Made by a program: the position numbers and the translations under genes. Below are positions 35,101 to 43,560 of a stretch of 64,000 nucleotides of DNA, one piece after another. The notes under the pieces are model-generated. The model did no database searches, was not told the DNA's origin, and worked only from the letters and a program-made list of their open reading frames with translations. Numbering within the stretch: the stretch's first letter is position 1; each line of letters opens with the position of its first letter. The stretch is from NCBI GenBank assembly GCA_963706535.1, contig CAVPMU010000010.1, forward strand, positions 65,498-129,497, read 5' to 3'. Source of the stretch: RPQJ01 sp963706535 (GTDB lineage: Bacteria > Pseudomonadota > Gammaproteobacteria > Steroidobacterales > Steroidobacteraceae).

Positions 35101-36042
35101 ATGACCCGCCCCCGCAATCCGCCGCCACCGCCGCCCGAACTTCCACCGCTGGCCGAAGGCAGCCGCCGACTGCAGGCGAGCGTGCGCGAACAGCAGCGGC
35201 GCATCACGGTGGGTGCGGCCCGTCTCGCGGCGGCGGCGGTGGACGACGTGCACGACGCCCGCGTCGCGGCCCGCCGGCTGCGTTCGCTCCTCAAGACCTT
35301 CCGGCCGCTGCTCGATCCACGACGGGCGCGGCTCTATCGCATCGACCTGCGCAGCTTCGCCCGCGGGCTCGCCGGTGCGCGCGAGGCCGATGTCCGTCGC
35401 GAATTGCTGGTCGAACTCGGCCGGCGCGAGCCATCGGTGTCACCCTCCGGTTACCAGCGGCTCAGCAGGCTGCTCGAGGAGAAGAGCCTCGCCGCGCGCG
35501 ACGGGCTGCGACGACATCTCGCGGAACCCGGCTGGGCCGCGCTCTGCCGCGCGCTCCAGCGCCAGGGCGCGAGCGAGCGATTGCTGGTCGTGCGCGATGC
35601 CGACCTCGCCCGGCTGCTGGAACTGGTCGAGGTCTCCTGGGGCAAGGCCGTGCAGCTGATGGAGGCGGAGCCCGAGGACGTCGCCGGGCTGCACGAGCTG
35701 CGACTCGCCTTCAAGCACTGCCGCTATGCGCTCGAGCCCGTGGCGGACGTGGCGCCGAAGTCCACGGCTCGACTCCTGCGGCGACTGCGCGGCGCGCAGG
35801 ATGCGATCGGGGAGCACCGGGACCTGCTGCTCGCCCGGCACTGGGTGAGTGCCAACGAGCGGTCGCTCGGCCGGCCGCTGGTCCGGCGGCTGCAGCCGCT
35901 GCTCGAAACCCGCGAGACGGTGCTGCTGCACGAGGCGGCCGTGCGCAGCCGCAAGGTGCTGCCGGCGTATCGCGAGTGGCGCAGGGCCGCGCGGCGCGCC
36001 CGCAAGACGGTCAGGGAACGAGGGAACCCAGGTCCAGCGTGA
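35101..36042 (+). CDS. CHAD domain-containing protein
   Basis: A 313-residue, helical, Arg-rich protein of the CHAD family, which binds inorganic polyphosphate through conserved His and basic residues. The signature VDDVHDARVAARRLRSLLKTFRPLL starts near residue 55, and LHELRLAFKHCRYALEPV and GAQDAIGEHRDLLLAR are in the second repeat. It begins with a Pro-rich stretch. The 3' end overlaps the convergent GNAT gene by 32 bases. Confidence 0.88.
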   Translation: MTRPRNPPPPPPELPPLAEGSRRLQASVREQQRRITVGAARLAAAAVDDVHDARVAARRLRSLLKTFRPLLDPRRARLYRIDLRSFARGLAGAREADVRRELLVELGRREPSVSPSGYQRLSRLLEEKSLAARDGLRRHLAEPGWAALCRALQRQGASERLLVVRDADLARLLELVEVSWGKAVQLMEAEPEDVAGLHELRLAFKHCRYALEPVADVAPKSTARLLRRLRGAQDAIGEHRDLLLARHWVSANERSLGRPLVRRLQPLLETRETVLLHEAAVRSRKVLPAYREWRRAARRARKTVRERGNPGPA

Positions 36043-36577
36043 TCCTGAGCATGCCGCCCGAGTAGGGCTCGGTGCGGGCGTCGAAGCCGAAGCGACGCGC
36101 CCAGTCCAGGATGCGCTGGTTCTCCGCAATGCTCTCGCCCATCAGCGTCTTGATCCCGTGCCCGAGGGCCGCGCGGCCGAGGCTGCGCATGAGTTCGGTG
36201 CCGAGCCCACGGCCGTGCCAGTCGTCGGCCACGACGATGGCGCACTCGGCCTGGTCGCTGGCATCGATGCGCGCGTAGCGGCTCACGCCGATCAGCCGGT
36301 CGCCGGACTCGCCCTCGACGAAGGCGCCGATGGCCATGCGGTCGTGGTAGTCGAGGTCCAGCATGCGGGCGGCATCGGCGCGGCTGACGCTGCTGCCGGA
36401 ATACTGCAGGCGCAGGCGCAGCGTCTCGACGGACAGGCCCTCGATGAACGCGATTTCGCGTTCGAGGTCGTCGGGTCGCAGCGGTCGCAGGGTGACCAAC
36501 GTACCGACGGCGGCCTGCCAGGTACGCTCCAGTTCGGACGGGTAGCCGGGGACGGGCGGATTACTCCCGGTCGCGAT
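36011..36577 (-). CDS. GNAT-family N-acetyltransferase (start uncertain)
   Basis: The protein part that can be recognised begins near YPSELERTWQAAVGTLVTLRPLRPDDLE and continues with a GNAT core: IVVADDWHGRGLGTELMRSLGRAA is the acetyl-CoA-binding motif A (Q/RxxGxG/A) and FGFDARTEPYSGGMLRITLDL the end. Such proteins acetylate a small molecule or a lysine. No ATG or GTG is found near the expected N-terminus. The TTG at 36499 would cut into the domain; otherwise an ATC at 36577 or an ATG inside the acidic-protein gene at 36688 must be used. The coordinates given mark the recognisable frame, not a proven start. Confidence 0.75.
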   Translation of the reverse strand: MATGSNPPVPGYPSELERTWQAAVGTLVTLRPLRPDDLEREIAFIEGLSVETLRLRLQYSGSSVSRADAARMLDLDYHDRMAIGAFVEGESGDRLIGVSRYARIDASDQAECAIVVADDWHGRGLGTELMRSLGRAALGHGIKTLMGESIAENQRILDWARRFGFDARTEPYSGGMLRITLDLGSLVP

Positions 36578-36902
36578 ATTCGTCGTCCTCGTCGTCGTAG
36601 TCCTCGTCGTCCTCGTCTTCGTCCCAGTCGTCTTCGTCTTCTTCCTCGTCGTCCTCCCAGTCTTCTTCGTCCTCTTCCTCGTCGTCATCGTCGTCTTCCT
36701 CGTCCGCCCAGCCCTCGGGCTCGCCGGTGAGTTCGAGGTCGAATTCGACCCAGGTGTCCAGGTCGATTTCCTGGATCTCGCGGTCAAGCCACTGAATGCG
36801 AACAATTTCCTCGTCCGGGTCGACGGACACGACGCGGAATATTTCCTCGCGGTCGAGGTCCTCGTACCATTGGCCCGGTTCCGGGTCGTAATCGCGGCTC
36901 AC
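36561..36902 (-). CDS. Small protein with an extremely acidic C-terminus
   Basis: A 113-residue protein with a folded N-terminal part (MSRDYDPEPGQWYEDLDR, then EEIFRVVSVDPDEEIVRIQW) resembling a small beta-barrel. The last about 45 residues are nearly all Asp and Glu with a few Trp, Tyr and Arg. Function unknown; the acidic tail could bind basic proteins or metal ions. The 3' end overlaps the frame of the GNAT gene on the same strand, so the two may be translated together. Confidence 0.75.
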   Translation of the reverse strand: MSRDYDPEPGQWYEDLDREEIFRVVSVDPDEEIVRIQWLDREIQEIDLDTWVEFDLELTGEPEGWADEEDDDDDEEEDEEDWEDDEEEDEDDWDEDEDDEDYDDEDDEYRDRE

Positions 36903-37062
36903 GTTGGATCCTCGGTGAGGAATGGCGGAATTTCAGCGTCCGGATCGCTCCCGGCCAATATACGGGCGGCTCCGCGCGGCAGGCAACCGGAACACACTTA
37001 GGGTCGAAGGGGCCATTGTCGCGTAAAATTGACGCAGTGCAACGTAACAGGAAGGTCGTACC

Positions 37063-38859
37063 GTGAGCTATCGCGCCCCCCTTCGAGACATCCGCTTCGT
37101 GGTCCATGAAGTCCTCGACTTCGAGGACCACTACCGTTCCTTCGGCCGCGAAGAGCTGAACCGCGACCTGCTGGAGGGCATCCTCGAGGAAGGCGCGAAG
37201 TTCGCCGAGACCGTGCTGGCGCCCACCAACCGCATCGGCGACGAGCACGGTCTGCGCTTCGAGGACGGCAAGGTCTACACGCCGCCGGGCTTCAAGGAAG
37301 CCTACGACCGCTACTGCCAGGACGGCTGGAACACCATGACCGCCGATCCGGAGTGGGGTGGCCAGGGCCTCCCGGCCGGTTTCGCGCTCGCGTTCAGCGA
37401 GATGCTGATCTCGGGCAACATGGCCTGGAAGATGTACTCGGGGCTCACCGAGAGCGCTTGCGCCGCGCTCGACGCGCACGGCAGCGAGGAGCTGAAGCAG
37501 CGTTTCATGCCCAAGATGGTCTCGGGTGAATGGTCCGGGACCATGTGCCTCACCGAGGCGCATTCGGGCAGCGACCTCGGCATCCTGCGCAGCAAGGCCG
37601 AGCCGCGCGCCGACGGGTCGTATGCCATCACCGGCACCAAGGTCTTCATCACCGCCGGGGAGCACGACCTCACCAGCAACATCATCCACCTCGTGCTCGC
37701 GCGGCTGCCGGACGCGCCCCCGGGCACCAAGGGCATCAGCCTGTTCCTGGTGCCGAAGCTGCTGCCGGATGCCGACGGCAACCCGGGCGAGCCGAACGGC
37801 GTGAAATGCGGCTCGATCGAGCACAAGATGGGCATCCATGCCTCGCCCACCTGCGTGCTGCACTTCACCGACTCCGTGGGCTGGCTGGTCGGCAAGCCGA
37901 ACCACGGCCTCGGCTGCATGTTCACGATGATGAACCACGCGCGCCTCGGCGTCGGCCTGCAGGGCCAGGGCCTCTCCGAGCTCGCCTGGCAGGCCTCGAT
38001 CGCCTATGCGAACGACCGCCTGCAGGGCCGCTCGCTCACCGGACCCAAGGCGCCCGGCAAGGCCGCCGACCCGATCATCGTGCACCCGGACGTGCGCCGC
38101 ATGCTGCTCACGCAGAAGGCGTTCGTCGAGGGCGGGCGCGTGCTGTGCTTCCTCACCGGCCGCGAGATGGACAGCGCCGAGCTCAATCCCGATCCGGAAG
38201 CGAAGAAGCGCTCCGAGGACCTGATCGCGTTCCTCACGCCGATCGTGAAGGCTTTCCTCACCGACGTGTCGATGGAGGTGACGAGCCTCGCTGTGCAGGT
38301 CCACGGCGGCTCGGGCTTCATCCGCGAGACGGGTGTCGAGCAGTTGATGCGCGACGCGCGCATCACGCCGATCTACGAAGGCACCAACGGCATCCAGGCG
38401 CTCGACCTGCTCGGCCGCAAGGTGTTCGGCACCGGCGGCAAGAGCCTGCAGATGATGAGCGTCCGCATCCTCGACTCGATCCAGAAGTTCGGCGCGCTGC
38501 CAGAGGTGGCCCCGATGGCCGCCGACCTCGGCAAGCGGCTCGAGCAGTGGGGCAAGCTCGCGATGGAACTCGGCAAGGCCGCGATGCAGAACCCCGACGA
38601 GGTGGGCGCCGCGGCGACCGACTTCCTGCAGGTGTCGGGCTACGTGTGCATGGGCTGGTGCTGGCTGGTCTCGGCCGGCGTGGCGGCGAAGAAGCTGGCC
38701 GCGGGAACCGAGGAGGCCGACTTCTACAACGCCAAGCTCGCGACGGCGAAGCTCTACTTCGACCGCATCCTGCCGCGGGTGGACGCGCATGCGGCGGCGG
38801 CGAAGGCGGGCGCGGCGGGCCTGATGACCCTGCCGGCCGAGCATTTCGCCATCGCATGA
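37063..38859 (+). CDS. Acyl-CoA dehydrogenase family protein, long form with C-terminal domain
   Basis: A 598-residue flavoenzyme that makes trans-2-enoyl-CoA from an acyl-CoA. The acyl-CoA dehydrogenase fold runs from about 40 to 450, with the FAD-binding segments MCLTEAHSGSDLG and ITGTKVFITAGEHD and the catalytic Glu in YEGTNGIQALDLLGRKV. An extra C-terminal helical domain (about 470-598) places it with the longer enzymes such as DmdC-type and FadE-like proteins. Start is GTG 37063 with AGGAAGG 9-15 bases upstream. The stop overlaps the proB ATG (ATGA). Confidence 0.93.
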   Translation: MSYRAPLRDIRFVVHEVLDFEDHYRSFGREELNRDLLEGILEEGAKFAETVLAPTNRIGDEHGLRFEDGKVYTPPGFKEAYDRYCQDGWNTMTADPEWGGQGLPAGFALAFSEMLISGNMAWKMYSGLTESACAALDAHGSEELKQRFMPKMVSGEWSGTMCLTEAHSGSDLGILRSKAEPRADGSYAITGTKVFITAGEHDLTSNIIHLVLARLPDAPPGTKGISLFLVPKLLPDADGNPGEPNGVKCGSIEHKMGIHASPTCVLHFTDSVGWLVGKPNHGLGCMFTMMNHARLGVGLQGQGLSELAWQASIAYANDRLQGRSLTGPKAPGKAADPIIVHPDVRRMLLTQKAFVEGGRVLCFLTGREMDSAELNPDPEAKKRSEDLIAFLTPIVKAFLTDVSMEVTSLAVQVHGGSGFIRETGVEQLMRDARITPIYEGTNGIQALDLLGRKVFGTGGKSLQMMSVRILDSIQKFGALPEVAPMAADLGKRLEQWGKLAMELGKAAMQNPDEVGAAATDFLQVSGYVCMGWCWLVSAGVAAKKLAAGTEEADFYNAKLATAKLYFDRILPRVDAHAAAAKAGAAGLMTLPAEHFAIA

Positions 38860-39992
38860 GATCCGCTGCCGTGGCCGGCCGCTCACGCCTCGCCACGGCC
38901 AGGCGGGTCGTCGTCAAGGTCGGTTCCGCGCTGCTGGTCGAGGGCTCGACCGGGCGCGTGAACCGCGCCTGGCTCGAATCACTGGCGGACGACCTCGCGA
39001 CCCTGCGCACGCGCGGGCAGGAAGTGGTGGTCGTGTCCTCGGGCGCCATCGCGCTCGGCCGTCGCGTGCTCGGGCTGCCGGCCGGCAAGCTCAAGCTCGA
39101 GGAAAGCCAGGCCGCCGCCGCGGTGGGGCAGATCCGCCTCGCGCACGCCTGGAAGGAAGTGCTCGAGCAACGCGGCTTCAAGGTCGCGCAGGTGCTGCTC
39201 ACGCTCGGTGACACCGAGCAGCGGCGCCGGTACCTGAACGCGCGCAATACGCTGAGTGCACTCACCCGCCTCGGCGCCATCCCGGTCATCAACGAGAACG
39301 ACACCGTGGCGACGGCGGAGATCCGCTACGGCGACAACGATCGCCTCGGCGCCCGGGTCGCGCAGATGGTGAGCGCCGACTGCCTGGTGCTGCTCTCCGA
39401 CGTGGACGGCCTCTACACGGCCGACCCGACCCGCGAGTCCACGGCCGAATTCATCGTCGAGGTGCCGCGCATCACGCCGGAAATCGAGGCGATGGCGGGC
39501 GGATCGGCGTCCGACGTCGGCTCGGGCGGCATGGCCACCAAGGTGATGGCGGCCAAGGTCGCGGTCGCCGCGGGCTGCCACATGGCCATCGCGGCGGGGC
39601 GCGAGATGCATCCATTGCGGCGCATCGAGTCGGGCGAGCGCTGCACGTGGTTCGTTGCAGATGCCTCGCCCGTCACCGCGCGCAAGCAGTGGATCGCGGG
39701 CACCCTGCAGCCCGGCGGCGAGCTGCACGTGGACGAGGGCGCGGCCAGGGCGTTGCGCGATGGCCGGAGCCTGCTGCCCGCGGGCGTGGTGCGCGTCACC
39801 GGTCGCTTCGATCGCGGCGACGCCGTCGCGGTGCGGGATCCGGCCGGCCTCGAAATCGCCCGCGGCTTGACGGCATACTCGAGCACCGATGCCGAACGCA
39901 TCCGCGGCCGGCGCAGTGCCGAGCTCGAGGGACTGCTCGGCTATCGTGGCCGGGACGAGATGATCCACCGCGACGACCTGGTGCTGGTGTGA
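38856..39992 (+). CDS. proB: Glutamate 5-kinase
   Basis: First step of proline synthesis: phosphorylates glutamate with ATP. The 378-residue protein has the amino-acid kinase domain (about 15-265: VVKVGSALLVEG, VVVVSSGAIALGRRVL, VINENDTVATAEIRYGDND, GSGGMATKVMAAKVA) and a C-terminal PUA domain (about 285-370). The ATG overlaps the stop of the acyl-CoA dehydrogenase gene, an unusual partner for proB. ProA follows 11 bases later. Confidence 0.97.
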   Translation: MRSAAVAGRSRLATARRVVVKVGSALLVEGSTGRVNRAWLESLADDLATLRTRGQEVVVVSSGAIALGRRVLGLPAGKLKLEESQAAAAVGQIRLAHAWKEVLEQRGFKVAQVLLTLGDTEQRRRYLNARNTLSALTRLGAIPVINENDTVATAEIRYGDNDRLGARVAQMVSADCLVLLSDVDGLYTADPTRESTAEFIVEVPRITPEIEAMAGGSASDVGSGGMATKVMAAKVAVAAGCHMAIAAGREMHPLRRIESGERCTWFVADASPVTARKQWIAGTLQPGGELHVDEGAARALRDGRSLLPAGVVRVTGRFDRGDAVAVRDPAGLEIARGLTAYSSTDAERIRGRRSAELEGLLGYRGRDEMIHRDDLVLV

Positions 39993-40003
39993 CGACTGCC
40001 GTG

Positions 40004-41266
40004 ATGCCGGAAATTGCCGCCGTGATGGAGCCGATCGGCCGCGCCGCCGTCGAGTCCGCGCGCGTGCTCGCGCAGGCGTCGACGGATGCAAAGAACCGTG
40101 CGCTGCTGTCGGCCGCGCGCGCATTGCGCTCGCGCAGCGACGAGATCCTCGCGGCCAACGCCGCCGACCTGCGCGAGGCGCGGGCGGCTGGCGCGACGGG
40201 CGCGATGCTCGACCGGCTCGCGCTCGACCCGGCGCGGGTCGAGGCCATGGCGGCTGGCACCGGGCAGGTCGCGGCGCTGGCCGACCCGATCGGCACGGTG
40301 ATCGCCGAGTGGCAGCGTCCCAACGGCCTGAGAATACAGCGCGTGCGCGTGCCGCTCGGCGTGATCGGCATCATCTACGAGAGCCGCCCCAACGTGACCT
40401 GCGACGCGGGCGCGCTGTGCCTCAAGTCAGGCAACGCCGCGATCCTGCGCGGCGGCAGCGAGAGTTTCCGCTCGAGTCGCGCGATCCACGCGTGCCTGGT
40501 GGACGGCCTGCGCGAGGCCGGATTGCCCGAGGCCTGCATACAGCTGGTGCCGACCACCGATCGGGCCGCGGTGGGCTACATGCTCGCCGCCATGACCGAT
40601 TACATCGACGTGCTCGTGCCGCGCGGCGGCAGGAGCCTGGTCGAGCGCGTGCAGAAGGAGGCGCGGGTGCCGGTCATCGGCCACCTCGAGGGCAACTGCC
40701 ACGTCTACGTGGACGGCGCCGCGGACCTCGACATGGCGCGTGCGATCGTGAAGAACGCCAAGCTGCGGCGCACCGGCATCTGCGGGGCCGCCGAGACGCT
40801 GCTGCTGGACGAGGCCTGTGCGGCGACGCACCTCGCGCCGATCGTGCGCGACCTGCTCGATGCCGGCTGCGAGGTGCGCGGCGACGAGCACGTGCGGGCC
40901 GTCGATCCCCGCGTGCGCCCGGCCACCGAGGACGACTGGTACACCGAGTACCTCGATGCCGTGATCGCGGCGAAGGTGGTGCGCGGCGTGGACGAGGCGA
41001 TAGCGCACATCGCTCAGTATGGCTCGGCGCACACCGAGTCGATCGTCACCGGGGATGCGGCCGCCGCCGAGAAGTTCCTCGCGCGCGTGGACAGCGCCAT
41101 CGTGCTGCACAACGCCTCGACGCAGTTCGCGGACGGCGGCGAGTTCGGCATGGGTGCGGAGATCGGCATCTCGACCGACCGCTTCCACGCCCGCGGTCCC
41201 GTGGGCGTGGAGCAGCTGACGAGCTACAAGTACGTGGTGCGCGGGGCGGGGCAGGTACGGAGGTAG
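40004..41266 (+). CDS. proA: Gamma-glutamyl-phosphate reductase
   Basis: Second step of proline synthesis: reduces gamma-glutamyl phosphate to glutamate semialdehyde with NADPH. The 420-residue protein contains IGRAAVESARVLAQAST, VPLGVIGIIYESRPNVT and the catalytic Cys in NAKLRRTGICGAAETLL, and ends with RGPVGVEQLTSYKYVVRGAGQ. The length fits the family. Start chosen at ATG 40004. A GTG at 39989, in frame and overlapping the proB stop by four bases, is possible. Confidence 0.97.
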   Translation: MPEIAAVMEPIGRAAVESARVLAQASTDAKNRALLSAARALRSRSDEILAANAADLREARAAGATGAMLDRLALDPARVEAMAAGTGQVAALADPIGTVIAEWQRPNGLRIQRVRVPLGVIGIIYESRPNVTCDAGALCLKSGNAAILRGGSESFRSSRAIHACLVDGLREAGLPEACIQLVPTTDRAAVGYMLAAMTDYIDVLVPRGGRSLVERVQKEARVPVIGHLEGNCHVYVDGAADLDMARAIVKNAKLRRTGICGAAETLLLDEACAATHLAPIVRDLLDAGCEVRGDEHVRAVDPRVRPATEDDWYTEYLDAVIAAKVVRGVDEAIAHIAQYGSAHTESIVTGDAAAAEKFLARVDSAIVLHNASTQFADGGEFGMGAEIGISTDRFHARGPVGVEQLTSYKYVVRGAGQVRR

Positions 41267-41271
41267 CGACC

Positions 41272-42813
41272 TCAGTCGCGCAACGCCGCGAGCCCGCCCC
41301 GCAGCGAGTACACGCCGGGGTGGCCCCGTGAGCGCAGCTGCTCGACGAGCGACAGGCTGCGTACGCCGTGCGCGCAGATGACGAGATAGCGACCCGACGC
41401 CGGGAACTCGGTGCGGCCGTTCACCAGCTCGCTCAAGGGCAGGCTGGCCGGGATCTGCAGCCACGGCGGGTCGTGGGCGCGCTCCCAGGCCTCGCGGATG
41501 TCGATGAGCTCGAGACCGGACTCGAAGGCCTCGGCGAGCGTCGTGAACTCGAACTCGACCGGCTCGGCGGAGACCGTCGCCGGCGCGCCCGGGCTGTCGT
41601 GATCGCAGCCCGGACTGCGGCGCGCGATGATGCGCCGGGTCTCGAGCGACAGCAGGTCGACCGTGACCAGCGACGGCTCCTCCCCGGCATCGAGGCCCAG
41701 CAGGCGTTTCAGGGCCTGCATCGCCTGCATCGCGCCGAGCGTGGCCGGAACCGGGCCGAGCACACCCGCCTCGGCGCAGTTGCCCACCATGCCGTCGCGT
41801 GGCGCCTCGGGCCACAGGCAGCGCAGGCACGGCCAGTGCGGCAGCGGCCGGTAGACCTGGACCTGCCCCTCGTACTGGTGGACGCTCGCGAACACGGCGG
41901 GCTTCAATCCACGCACCACCGCGTCGCTCACCAGGAACTTGGCGCGGAAGTTGTCGGTGCACTCGACCACGAGGTCGTAGTGGCGCACCAGCTCGTCGAC
42001 ATTCGCGGCGGTGGCGTGCGTCGCGTGCGCCTCGATGCGCACGTCCTGGTTGAGTGCGCGCAGGCGCTCGGCCGCAACCGCGACTTTCGGCCGGCCGACG
42101 TCGGCGAGCCCGTACAGCGGCTGGCGATGCAGGTTGCTGGCCTCGATCGTGTCGCCGTCCACGATGCCGAGACGACCGACGCCGGCGGCGGCGAGGTATT
42201 GCAGCACCGGCACGCCGAGACCGCCGGCGCCCACGACCAGCACCGAGGCGGCCGCGAGCCGGGCCTGTCCCGCGCGACCCACCTCGGGCAGCGCGACCTG
42301 GCGGGAATAGTCGTGCTGCGGCGCATGGGCGTGGGCGTGTTCGTGCCCGTGTTCGCGTTCGTGTTCGTGTTCGTGCGGCTGCGCGGCCGCCGCGCAGCGC
42401 TCGCAGTTCACCCATCCCGAGTCGCCGTCGGTGTAGTGCTCCTTCTTCCAGATGGGCACCCGGTGCTTCACCTCGTCGATGATGTACCGGCAAGCCGCGA
42501 ACGCCTCGCCCCGATGCGCCGAGCTCACGCCCACCCACACCGCGAGATCGCCGATCGCGAGCGATCCGACGCGGTGCACGCAGGCCGCGCGCGTCACGCC
42601 GAACTTCGCGACCGCCTCCGCGACGATGCGCTCGCCTTCCTTTACCGCGAGCGCCTCGAAGGCCTCGTACTCGAGGCGCTGCACCGTGCGGCCCTCGTTG
42701 TGGTCGCGCACCCAGCCCTCGAAGCTGGCGTAGCCGCCCGCGGACGCGTGCTCGAGCCCGGCGCGATGGCGCTCCGGCTCCAGCGGCACGGTGCTGAACT
42801 CGAACGCGCGCAT
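41272..42813 (-). CDS. Triple fusion: molybdopterin synthase large subunit MoaE, MoeB/ThiF-type activating enzyme and rhodanese
   Basis: A 513-residue protein that joins three steps of molybdopterin synthesis. Residues 1-140 are MoaE, with the active-site segment IIDEVKHRVPIWKKEHY (Lys 116, 123, 124). A His/Glu-rich linker follows at about 146-166, with about ten His residues. The ThiF/MoeB adenylation domain runs from about 170 to 400: GAGGLGVPVLQYLAAAGVG, then DGDTIEASNLHRQ, and zinc ligands Cys 329 and 332. The rhodanese domain runs from about 425 to 513, with catalytic Cys 480 in LVICAHGVRSLS. The moaD stop overlaps its ATG (TGATG). Usual genomes encode these as separate proteins. Confidence 0.93.
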   Translation of the reverse strand: MRAFEFSTVPLEPERHRAGLEHASAGGYASFEGWVRDHNEGRTVQRLEYEAFEALAVKEGERIVAEAVAKFGVTRAACVHRVGSLAIGDLAVWVGVSSAHRGEAFAACRYIIDEVKHRVPIWKKEHYTDGDSGWVNCERCAAAAQPHEHEHEREHGHEHAHAHAPQHDYSRQVALPEVGRAGQARLAAASVLVVGAGGLGVPVLQYLAAAGVGRLGIVDGDTIEASNLHRQPLYGLADVGRPKVAVAAERLRALNQDVRIEAHATHATAANVDELVRHYDLVVECTDNFRAKFLVSDAVVRGLKPAVFASVHQYEGQVQVYRPLPHWPCLRCLWPEAPRDGMVGNCAEAGVLGPVPATLGAMQAMQALKRLLGLDAGEEPSLVTVDLLSLETRRIIARRSPGCDHDSPGAPATVSAEPVEFEFTTLAEAFESGLELIDIREAWERAHDPPWLQIPASLPLSELVNGRTEFPASGRYLVICAHGVRSLSLVEQLRSRGHPGVYSLRGGLAALRD

Positions 42814-43055
42814 CAGCCGCCGGCGACGGGGGGAATGAACACCACGCGGTCGCCGGCCGCGAGCGGCCGCGACCAGTCCGCGAACTCGTCGTTCACCGCG
42901 ACGCGCAGCATGGCGCGCGGCAGCCCGAAGTCGTGCCGGGCGGCCAGCTCGTCGTAGAGGTCGGCGGCGGTCGCGGCGCCCGTCTGCACCGTTTCGCGAC
43001 CGGTGCCGGCGCGCTCGCGCAGCACGGCGAAATACTGGATCTCGATGTCGTTCAT
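42813..43055 (-). CDS. moaD: Molybdopterin synthase small subunit (sulfur carrier)
   Basis: An 80-residue ubiquitin-like sulfur carrier ending with the required Gly-Gly (PPVAGG). It begins MNDIEIQYFAVLRERAG. Its C-terminal Gly is adenylated by MoeB and converted to a thiocarboxylate. Both partners, MoaE and MoeB, are fused in the next gene, whose ATG overlaps this stop. Confidence 0.93.
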   Translation of the reverse strand: MNDIEIQYFAVLRERAGTGRETVQTGAATAADLYDELAARHDFGLPRAMLRVAVNDEFADWSRPLAAGDRVVFIPPVAGG

Positions 43056-43077
43056 GGCGTCTCCCGGGGCACGACCC

Positions 43078-43560
43078 TCACGTCTGCGCGACCTCGCGCC
43101 TGCCGCCGTGCTTCTCTAGCAGGCGGACTCCTTCGATCACGATCTCGTGCGACAGCGCCTTGCACATGTCGTACACGGTGAGCGCCGCGATCGAGGCGCC
43201 GGTGAGCGCCTCCATCTCGACGCCGGTCTTGTGGTGCACGGCGACCGTGCAGCGGATCACCGCCACGTCGTCCGTCTCCATCGCGATCTCGATGCCGCAG
43301 TTCTCGATGCCGAGCGGATGGCAGAACGGGATCAGGTCGTGCGTGCGCTTCGCTGCCATCACGCCCGCGACGATCGCAGTGTGGAACACGGGGCCCTTGG
43401 CGGTGGCGAATCCGGCCGCGCGCAGCGTGGCGGCGACCCCGGCGGGAAAACGCACGCGCGCCTCGGCGACCGCGGTGCGCCTGGTCACCGCCTTGCCGCT
43501 CACGTCCACCATCGTGGGCCGGCCGCTCTCGTCTACGTGGCTCAAGGTCACAGTCTTCAC
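43078..43560 (-). CDS. moaC: Cyclic pyranopterin monophosphate synthase
   Basis: Acts with MoaA in the first step of molybdenum cofactor synthesis. The 160-residue protein has the family blocks PTMVDVSGKAVTRRTAVAEA, KRTHDLIPFCHPLGIENCGI and HHKTGVEMEALTGASIAALTVYDMCKAL. Start is GTG 43560, overlapping the moaA stop by four bases (GTGA). Confidence 0.96.
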   Translation of the reverse strand: MKTVTLSHVDESGRPTMVDVSGKAVTRRTAVAEARVRFPAGVAATLRAAGFATAKGPVFHTAIVAGVMAAKRTHDLIPFCHPLGIENCGIEIAMETDDVAVIRCTVAVHHKTGVEMEALTGASIAALTVYDMCKALSHEIVIEGVRLLEKHGGRREVAQT

